Notes under the pieces: generated by a model
Told to the model about the DNA's origin: nothing
Databases searched by the model: none
What the model saw: the letters and a program-made list of their open reading frames with translations, nothing else
Assembly: GCA_037043455.1 (NCBI GenBank)
Contig: JAWPHD010003270.1
Coordinates: forward strand, 69,501 to 133,500
Origin: Cyrtodaria siliqua
Lineage: Eukaryota; Mollusca; Bivalvia; Adapedonta; Hiatellidae
Direction: 5' to 3'
Length of the DNA stretch: 64,000 bases
Position numbers and translations under genes: made by a program
Shown here: piece by piece, positions 20,970 through 32,464 of the stretch
Numbering within the stretch: position 1 is the stretch's first letter
How the letters are laid out: every line of letters begins with the position of its first letter

Positions 20970-23900
20970 TCACTCGCGGTGTTGAAAGACGTTAAGGTAT
21001 CGAGTAAGCGAAGATAAATGATGCTGGTGCACTTCTCGCTGTTCGACGTCTACGTTATCTTTACCCGACGAAATATCTGATAGTTCTCCTCCTTTAACTG
21101 TGTCGTTATTGTTATCATGTTTCTGTGCGTAACAGGCTACACCACACAGGCAAATAGTAACTAGCAATACAAAACAACCGGACGTGGCGCATAAAGCAAA
21201 TGAGTAACCTAATTCCGACGTTGAGTGTTGTGTCGCTAGCACAATGCAACCGATGATACTAGCCAATCCTGGTGAAGAGAAAAAACACATGCTGAGAACA
21301 TGCTAAGTTACATCACTAAAACAATATTTGCAGTGTTTAGTTAAGAAATAATTTAAACACATGTAACAACACTGTTTTAAAACAAAAGTTATATTTAACT
21401 ATCAACCACATGGAGTGCATTGTAAACCAGTGTTGTACTATCAGCTCTATTAATTCCTAAAAGTTATTGGATTGTTGACATAGTGAGTACAAGCAGGATA
21501 AAGGTTTTAAAAAAGTTGAGCTTGACTATTACGTTCGACATTATCAGGGATCCGTTAAATGAGTTCCGTTACATTTTTGTTAGACAATAACTTAACAACA
21601 GTATCTTAATTACACTTGGGTACAAATTCACCTTGTGGTTATTACAATGGCAACCCTTTATTTTCTACTATAATTAATACTATCTATCTTAAACTCAACC
21701 AATGTTTATTTTTCGGATACTGTCTCTTTTTTTCTCGATTACATCTCTATTGCTAATGAAGAAATAATTAGCAAATTCTATAAAAGAGAGATTATTTTAA
21801 TTTTAACATTGTTAATTATCCTGACTTAGATGCGGATGTTCCCCGAGGAACGTTTTATTGGGTTTATGTGTTTCAGCTTATTTGTTTCACTAGATCCTAT
21901 AGTCACTCCGTCAGGGTTACTAGTAGCGCTCTTCCGGCGTTAGTGGCCCATAGCAAAATAAGTAGATATATGAATCGAACTGGAAAAGTAGCATTCAAGG
22001 GCGACAGTCAACCACAAACAAGAACAGAAACAAACAATTGTAAAAATGAATAAAATGAAAGATATGACATCACTTCTATCAACCCGTTTGTGTTTGTCAT
22101 GTCATTTGTCTTTTATTTTTATCTTTGTAGATGTTGTTTGTTTCTGTGCGTGTTTGTGGTTGGCTGGTCCATGAATGATACCCTTTCTGTTCGACTTTTA
22201 TATTTACTTTAGCATTATCATTAGGGGTCTTGGTTAAGAAAACCCTGACAATTTAACAATTTAAAAATGTAATTAATTGTCTAGAAATATCTTCTGTATA
22301 AGCTGAATCAAATTGTCTTTGATCGGCTTATGTGGTAGAGTAATAATATAGAGTAATATATTGTGAAGAACAGTCGTACCTGCTTAGAGTAGAGGAATGA
22401 CCATGTTTATACCGTAGTTTACGATGAACAGCTCCTGAGATGTTGATCGACCAAAATATATTGATCCCTGAATTATCAAAACCTATCCGAAATATTTATA
22501 ATCGCAGAAAGGCAGGAGGTCAACCATTTAATATTATCGGGAAAAGAAGAGACATTATTCGAAAAATGAACTTGTTTGAGTTGAAGAGTTTGAGGATAGA
22601 TAGTATTAACAATAGTAGAACATCCGTGTGTAATTGGTTTTCGCGTTGAAAGCATGTTTTCGGTGGACCGATTGCTGTGTATGCTACATTTCCTGTTCGA
22701 ATGTTATACCTACTTCTATTAAAATCTGAATATTACAACACGTGGTTCATTGATAATAACTGTTCTTATATTTAGCATGTTTAGAACAGAATGTATAATG
22801 TTTGGATCAAAGAGGTAATTAAAACATGTTATTGTAACATGTAATATTGTACGAAATTTGACGCCTGTAAAAGAAGCGTTATTTTACTGAAATTATAGGC
22901 GTCAGTTGTAATTCACCTATACTAGAAAATCCAGGCGGAACCGGGCAGGAAACCAGGCGGAAACCAGGCGTAATTTTTGCGAATTATGCAAATGAGTTAA
23001 AATGCAAATGACGCCAGGCATTCTTTAAAAGGACGGGCATCAAAATATCCTAGCGGAATCGAGCAGGAAACGAGGCGTCATTTTACACGAATTATGCAAA
23101 TGAGATACAGTTGACAGGAATCACTAGATGATACAGTAAAAAAGACAAAAACGCCATGAAGAAATTTAGGGAATCACTCAAAATAGATAAAAATCTGGAT
23201 GAGTCGAAAACTGACTAGACTTTAAAATTCTGATATTGCTCTTTAATTCAGTGGGAAACAAATGAACAGATCGTAAACAATTATCATTTAAAGGAACATT
23301 AGCCGTACCTTTTACCTTATAAAACACTAAATAATTTACCCAATAAATAAATATTGAGGGAAAAGGTGCATATTTATTATATGAGACTAAAAAGAGCATG
23401 TTGAACACAAGACATAATTTCATTAAAACAAGCATTATGATCACTTGCTTTTTCCAGGTATGAACTTGAAAAACTACTATAATACAATAACTACATGTAT
23501 GTGGGATACAATACGTGGGACAAGGGGAAATAACATGAGGGAGCGCCTCTACGGCGACCTGGCAGACATAAGTGCGGGAAACAGCGCAAAACGAGAATCG
23601 CAGCATTTTTTGAGTGCCGGGTGTTTTCTTGGTCTTAAAGTATAATCTACAGGCTTCAAGTTTTTGTTTCACCAAACAAGTAGTCCAGCCCATGTCTGAG
23701 GGCATTGTTAACAAGACGAAGAATGCTTGTTAATTTATGTTTGACAAGGTCGCCTTCGAGCACATATTCACTTCTTTAACCTTATTTGTACTATATTGTA
23801 AACAGACAAGGGTACCACTATTATACTGTATGCTCTTTCCATAGGGTGAAGCATAATGACAAGAGTAATTTGTTTCAATTTTTAATATATAAAGCAGGTA

Positions 23901-26900
23901 ATAAATCAAAAATAGTTTTAAACAAAATAAGTGACAAAGGTATTTTCCGGCAATGCAGATTTTCAAAATTGGTAGCGAATTATCTTAGTTTTGTGTCTCT
24001 TAAGTGCATATCTAAATTATTAAATTCACAAACCCAATGATAATATTAAAATCACATGTACTCACAAAAGTAATCAACATATGTTTGCTGTTTCTGAAGA
24101 AGAAAAAAATATAATGAAAAATAACTTCATTATATATTTTTATATATGGTTTGTTAAGTGTCAGTGTTCTTTTCTCTGGCTCTCTCATTTAACATTAACA
24201 TCTCACTGTCTTCGGCATCCATGGAATTTAATTCATCTGCACTTAATCCATTCTTCCATTCTACCCGTGGACTGATCTCTAACCCTGCAAATTAATATAT
24301 TAAACTTGTTATTGATAGTTTTTATGAATATATATTCCATGTTGTCAAAGTATTTGCAAGTAATAAAAAAAAATACATAGCTTAATAGTAACACATGCAA
24401 TTGTTAAAATAGCATGACTGTATTGTAATTTTCGCATAATAATTTTGAGTTTTAATTATTTATAAATCCTAGGCGTAGGAATTATATAATGGTGCAGGTT
24501 TTGGTGTACATTTGCTTGAATAAAGTGTGTATTTTGCTTGTCGAATATTTTGTCAAAACGTTTGGCCCCCCTCCCCCCAATATGTTGTGCTTTGTTTGCC
24601 CCACCTCCATATTTGAAATATACCGTTTTGTGTTTTTGGCTTGTCATTGTTTCACCTCAAAAATTGCCCTCCCCTAACCAATAATTGAAACGTTCATACC
24701 TATGTAAATTAAAGTTAACATTTTGGCAAGTTAGAAAGAAAATGATTAAAGGATATTAAAGTTATGGACCGGACGTGAAAAAGAATATTAATGCACAAGT
24801 TGTCAATGACCCTTGAAGCTCTACTGGCAGGTTCTGAAAGCTGGATCAGCATTCCTGTGAAGTTTCATGAGTCGTCGTTACAAGTTTTTTTTATATATTA
24901 CTCTATGTAAACAAAGATGGGCACTGGCAATCATGTTTAATGTCGAATAAAAATACATTTTCAACAAGGATCAACATCATGTCATGCTGATCATTTTAGA
25001 CACAGTCCCATATCAATATCACTTATATTTTTCAAGAAGTAATCGTTATAATTGTTTAAATCTATGTCGTCCATCTTGAAATTTTGTTAGGATCAACTGC
25101 ACATCAAGAGCAACATTTCTGTTAAGTTTCATAAAAATCCTTCAAGTAGTTTCAGAAGAGTAATCGCTACAAGTATTTACTATATAACATCTATGTAAAC
25201 AAAGATGGCCGCTGTCAGTCATGTTTAATGTCAACAAAATGCTTTTTGACAAGGATCAACATCATATAATGCTGATCATTTTAGAAAAAGTCCCATTTCA
25301 TTTTCAAGAAGTAGTCCCTACACAATTGTTTTTTTTAAAATCTATTTTTAGCTTTGGCGGTCATCTTGGATTTTACATCAACATGAATTTTTGCTAGGAT
25401 CAACTAGATTTCATGGGCAACATTTATGTAAAGTTTCATGAAAATAGATCCAATAGTTTCAGAGTAGTCGCTACAAAAAATATTTACGGACGGACGACGG
25501 ACACCGCAACACGGCATAATTTCCGCTGATCTTTGATCAATAGAGCTAACTAGGTATAGCTCCGCTGAAATGCTGGATATAGTTATAATGGACATCATTA
25601 CACGCTTGTTATTTATTGTGGCAAGTTTGAAAGAAAATTATTAAGAGATATGGACCTGACACAAAACATAAGTCTGCCTCCACCACAAAACAAACAAACA
25701 CCATTATACATAGCCTAAAATGTGTGAAATGACACCAAACACCAAGAAAATCTTCATATAAATAATGAACTGTCTTAAATGAGAAAATATAATATATTAT
25801 TAACAACAGATATACAAGGTTTCTAAAGCTACTGATGACGAGGTTACACATATAACTTACATATTTTGAGAATTCAAACTCTTTGGGCACATTATAATCG
25901 GCCCGGAGAAACCCAAAAACGGAGCGTCAAATTAAATTACCAACTTGTAATTCATTGTATGCATATACATTCATTCATGGATATTTTAAGAACCGGTGAA
26001 TAAACCAATATTTTTAATCAGCAAATATACATAATACACCTAATAGGCTATTTTTCTTTTTAGCCTTACCTAAGATGTACATGTATGTGTGGTTTAACTT
26101 GTTATAGTGTCTTCATAGTTTCCACAGTCACGTCATTCTTTCCAGTCATAGAAGCAACTGGTGCTTTGAACACTGGTACGTACTGGAACAAACAGCTCCT
26201 GTCTGCAATAAAGTTCATAATAAAAATATATATACATATATAATTATGCTGTGAAATAAAATATCAAAGACACTAACCTACAAAACCATATGTTTATCAA
26301 TAGTTTAGCCAGGTCATATAATAATGTACATGTGCCAATTGAAAGTGTAGTTTTATTCGCGAATTCTTAAAATACCCATGATTGAATATATGCATCAAAT
26401 GAATTACGACTTGGTTTTGGAGTTTGGCCTTAAGTCTCATTTATTTGACGTCTGTTTTTTTTTTACATACGGACATTTATAGATGCACCCTGTGAGGTCT
26501 CACTGCGTTTGATCAAACATTAGTGGACAATTTCAGACTGTGACACTGTGTAAACGTTTCTTGTATGACGTCACTGCATAGACATATGTGTTTTGCCGTT
26601 CAAACAATGCATTATGAGTACTTAGATTTAAACCAATGCATTTCATTTCAAAATGTGTTTTTGGATTAAAAGTTTAATGTGAAATGGATAACTTAAAATG
26701 ATTATTCTTCACTTTAGGTATTAAAGTTGTACACTTATAAAATTCAGTGTATCGGTTTAAATGGACTGTTTATGTCTATAGAGCGCAGAAAATCTATGCG
26801 GAAAGTCCACACATAAAAAGGTCAAACGCGTTACCCCCGTATGCACGTCGGAGGACGGCGCAATTAACAAAAATCATCTCGCCGTTCGTAGACGTGTATT

Positions 26901-29900
26901 TTATGCACTAGGGCCCGGTCCAGGTTAATCTTAAAAGTCTTTTAATATTGTATCTACAGAGTGTAGATTCTCAAAATATGTAAGTTATATATAGAGTACC
27001 AGTCATCTGTTAAGGTACATTTAGAAAAGTTCTGTAGTTTACATGTCATACAATTTGGCTGCTGATGTTGGGATAGCTAATTTAAGAAGTAGAATCTACA
27101 CAAATTTGAAACTTACAGTTGTATTGATACAGTTGTATTGATTGCAGTAACCTGAGTAAAACATTAATACTATTATACCTATATATGTATATATGTAAAG
27201 ACATATATATGTATATATGTAAAGTATTCTATCGAGGCAATAATTTGCCTTGGTGTGACCAAAGGGAACCCAAAGCGCTGTTTCATCAACATCCAATTCA
27301 ATCCTAATATTATAGATAGGGACTCATTGCATGTACACTGCAATGGGGTACTCAGAAAGCGACAATTATTTTAACAACTTCCGGCATGTTGAATGACAAC
27401 AGACAGGGATTTTCCTATACTATTTGTTTTGTTCAGATTTGTGGTTTATTTACGAGATACCAGTAGTAGACATATAGTCAGATAGCATCATTGGAACATC
27501 CGCTACACAGATAAGTAGATTTTAGCGTGTATACGCTATCGGCACGGTGCTGAGATTGAGCATGTCGGACAACCTCGGTCAGAGTCTCTATCTATAATAT
27601 AAGGATTGAATAGGATGTTGATAAACAGCGCTAAAAAATGGGCTCCCATTGGCTGTGACTTATGGACCGTACCTGACACTTTGCCTAGCTATAACTATGG
27701 GTCTGCTTGATAACCACTACTGTTCGGGGGGCACTTGTTTCATCCAAATATGTTTCTGCAGTAGCTTTGCAATTTAAATAATATTTACATCAATTATATT
27801 TCATTTTTTAGTGGTAAATAAAATATACCTTACTTTTGAAAATCGGTTGAGAAATAAATATTTTACATCCGAAATGATTTTTTGATGGGGATTTTCCCAT
27901 GTAAATTCCTTGTTGGTGTGACAGCAGAAAATTAAGGAAATTCAAATAACTTCAGTGTGCCTTCAAATTTTCCTATAAAACTTTCAGGGTGTTTTAATTT
28001 AGGAATATCCAACAATTTAAATTCATTTTTAGATACAAAATTTAAATTTTTGTTTTTTAAATGTTTCATGCGGAAGAATTTTGCATTCAAAATGCCCCAT
28101 CAAAAACAGCTTTCGCGCATGAAATGTGTATTTCTCAACCAATTTTGAAAAGGAAAGTATTGTATTTACCACTAAAAATGCCTGTTTCACTGATATACAT
28201 CTTAATTAGGTACTAGATGAACTTTGTCGTAAAAGTCCAAAAAAAAACTTTGGCTGAAACAAGCACCCCAAACAATAGTCCATTACAGTCCTATTTATTA
28301 GGCTTATCGAGTATTCCAATAGGCCAATCAGATAAATATCTCTATATGTATTAGTTAGATTTAAAATTAAAAAAAATAAAATCTGCACATATTAAACTTA
28401 CCACTCAAAATTATACCACTACCAGGCAACGGCCAACGAGTTCTGTCCCTTCTCATCCGAGTAGTTGCATACAAATGTTATCGATGGCATCATGCGATCC
28501 GTTTGATCGTCAATGTAAACCTGACAATATGTATTGGCGATTGTTTGGCCGTCTTCAAAATCAAAGAGAGTCTTAATTACGGAAGTATTCATTTCTAAAA
28601 CCACTTTTTAGTGGGTTGTAAATATCCGTTTGTGACTCCGAAAGTTAAATTTGAAAACATCGTTCTGATTGGAAACCGGACATGCGCAGTGTAACTGTCT
28701 ACGCTAAATGCGATTGGCCAATTCAAAATGAAAGTAATCAAAAATAATAGAATAGAATAGAAGTAAATGTGTTGCCAGACGCTTGTAGAGAAATATGAGT
28801 GTTCGATTGCATGCGCCTTTGTGGTAGTACGAGGGTCATTCAATAAGTTCTGTCACTAACGCGTTTTAACAATTATGTGCTCATTGTGAGTGTTGTCGGA
28901 TTTTTTTCATTTTTGTTGTGGAATTTAAGAGAGCGAAACCAGTAGTACTATAAATACACTACTTTATCTCAGTGTAATATCTAGTCCAAAGGATATATGC
29001 CTAGTGACAGAACTTTTTGAAGCACCCTCGAACGAACAACTGAATTGTCAACATCAGTAAATGGAAATGATTTCTCACGATCCTCTACGTACCAACGCCA
29101 ATAAAGCATGTATTTACGTTGTAATAAGTCATACCATTATGTGTGTCCTTTGTTTTAATTCAAATGCAAGTAGGATTTGAATATTTACTAGAGAACTTTC
29201 GCAATACGAACTTTCATGTTTTACAATTCGTACTAAAGACAATTAAGTACTCGTAGTGTTTTTTTTTCATTGGAGAAGTTATCTATTCAAGTTTTCTAAA
29301 AGGCAATAAAAATACATACACTCTTCAAAACTAACAGTGGGCAAAGAAATACCATTTACATTTAGACACAAGAGTGTGTTTTTTAATATTTTGATAATTA
29401 GCTTTAATTTAGCATAATTTTGATAGAGCATCATCAAAAAAATCTTACCAATCAGTGAACAGAAATAAGACATACCAATACATTCTGGTAGGTGATAAAC
29501 TCTGTCTTTATCCTTGCTGTTCGACCAAGTTTACTGTTAAAATTAAGGTATCTACAGTGTGATCGGCATTTTACTCTGCCGCCAAAGATTTTTATTTTAC
29601 TATAGAACTTCAGGATAAAATTCGAGTAACGCAAATGTTATCACCTACTGAAAATAAGATAAAATCTCAACATCTCTGCGATAGAAAATTATGAATAACT
29701 GATCTATAGCAGTACATAGTGGTACATATAATAAATGCTGTGTCACATCTCATGAATAAGCTTTGCAATTTATGAATGACAGTCAATTAAAGAAACCAAT
29801 GATTAAATTTGAATTAATTGCAATGTTATTGTGTCGCCTGTCTAGCATGGCATACACTGAGAATGTTTTTTTGCCATTTTTTAGGGGGAGCAAAGGCTTT

Positions 29901-32425
29901 TTTAACCCTCCCCCGCCCACCAACAAATCCACCCTTGAATATTTTGAGTACCATGCAATGTTCGGACGCTGTGGTTTCTATAGGATCCTATATCTCATTT
30001 CGGATGAAATGGCTAAGAAAAGAAATATAAAAAGATCGGACCTCAGTTAAATGAATAAGTCCAAAATGACGCCTCTGTAAAATGTTTAAGTATGAAATGA
30101 CGCCTCAGTGAAATCTCTAAGTCCAAATTGACGCCCGCCAGACGGCATAAAATCGTTTTGATGCCTCGTCAAATTTTAATTCCCTCTACTTTCCGCCTGG
30201 TTTCCGGGTAGAATACGCCTCGATATTTCTTACAGGATAGAAATATTACATCTACAGTGTGTCACTATGCGTAGTTCCTTTGTTAGTTTGAGATGACCAA
30301 CCGATTGTTGACCCTATGATGACGTCTACCTAAATCCTCAAAGATTTATCTTAAATCTAGTCTTGTCGTGCCCTTAGGAGCCCTTAATAATTCATGCTCT
30401 TGTTGCTGTGGCTTCTGTCAAGTCAATGAGTACTTGTTGTGTGGCTTTCTGGGCTTTCGTCTTTTATAGGCATATATTTATGGTCATCTAGGTGTTGCTT
30501 ATATTGCATATGAATGCTGGCTAGTTTGTTAGAGGATATCGCCTGTCTTTATTTTTTTACACAGTATCGTTTTACTGGGATGAAATAGCGTAAGAGTGAG
30601 GTTTGAGGCACCCTAGAACCTGGTTTAAACTCCCAGAGGATGTTTTTCACGAGCCGTTCCAAGGCAGTACAAATAATTATTGTCAACACTAGCCGTTCCA
30701 AGGCAGTACCAATACTTATTGTCAACACTTTTGTGTTTATTGTATTGCATACATTGCATTTGCCTTGTCATATGTGTTTGTGTTGTGTGCGAGTTTTTAA
30801 CTGACTGTGTTCTGTGAATGCTACTTTTCCAGTACGACATTTGCACCTACATTTTTGAATACACCAGATGCATTAATTGGATTTGTAAAGGAAGTAAACG
30901 GTATAATTAATACGACTAAATATGTAATAGGCGCTTAAATGATATCATAAATGGTCTAAACTATTTTTTTCTTAGAAAAAGAGTTTGCGTGAAATTATGA
31001 AAACAAAAATGTAAAGAAGAAAAGAACCTGCAATTGGGTAGCATATAATAATGCATAATATCCCAACAACGTCACTCCCAGTAAAATCTTCATCTTTCTT
31101 CAGTGAGCATGCGGTATAAAGCAGAACAGCAAAGGTCAGAACCATCATGGCTAATGACGTGGCTTGTACTCCTAATGTAACACGGACATACAGTTCTATA
31201 AAACAACAGTAAATGAATTAGTCGTGATAAATGTCTTCCATTCTACGAGAAGTAGAGTATATAATAATATAAAATATAAAGACGAAGTAAAGGATAATCG
31301 AGAATACCGGAACTTAAGTCGCACTATGGCAAGATACGGTTAAAAAAACTAGTTTGATTATCTCAAAGGACTGGTAAATAAAAACATTGCACTTTTTAAT
31401 CGGGGCAACATTTTACAGCCGCCACCGAGCACTAAACAGACGCTAGAATGGCAATGAAGGGATCCTTTGAAAGCAACAAAGAAATCAAGAGAGAAACGTA
31501 TACTCGGTGTTATTTATTCTGTTCGTAAAAGGTTATATAATTTCCAACGCCCTCTATCGCCGGCTAAACCGGATAGCACCGCAACCACACAGTACTAGCA
31601 GACTCTGGTGTGAATGTCAATTAATACTGAAAATTGAATCCTTGAAAGCCATAAACGCATTGGTATAGGATGTGAACTCTGTTTGTACATAATCGCTGCC
31701 CTCTAAATAATATTTCCCTTGAGACAAAAACGTCGTTAGACCACCATAACAGTTTAAAATGAGGAAAATAGCCCTATAGAATAGCACCAGAACGAAAGTG
31801 TACCGTAGATTCGCATTGCACTACAAGTAAAAGGCAAATTAAATAAACAATGAAAAGGACAATACAAAACACAACGAGTGGTGAAGACAGGGATACCGAC
31901 TTGAAACGGTGAAAATGATACACGTATGACTGTCCTCCTTGAATGCTACTTTCCCTGTCCGATCTTTTTATATTTATTTTTATTGTAAAACTATTAAAAA
32001 CATATAATTATAAACACCTTTGGGTGTATTCAGAATTGTACTACAACAGATGCAGCCAAAGAGAATAACCAATCTAGGTTACGACCAGACAGCCTGAGGA
32101 CGAAAGTTCATGCAGCAACCTCCTCTTTTATGGTTTCAGAAGGTGCAATCGAGTCCAGCGAGGTATTCCGGTAATCGCACAAGAGAAAGGCGAAGCTTAG
32201 TAACTGACAGTAGAGGGGTAAATATAGATATAAAAATCGAACAGGAAAAGTAGCATTCAAGGACGACAGTCAACCACAAAGACACACAAAAACAAAGAAT
32301 AACTATAAAGATGAATAAAAGGCTAAATAAGACATCACAAACACTAAAGGGTTGACAATAGGGCTACCGCCTTGGAACAGCCAGTGGCAAAAAAGGCTAA
32401 TTATGTTATACATATATATTGTTAT

Positions 32426-32464
<39 letters not shown>

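Noticed and set aside
23178..23714. 178-residue minus-strand frame
   Set aside because: No domain, hydrophobic low-order composition, and it overlaps a repeat terminus.
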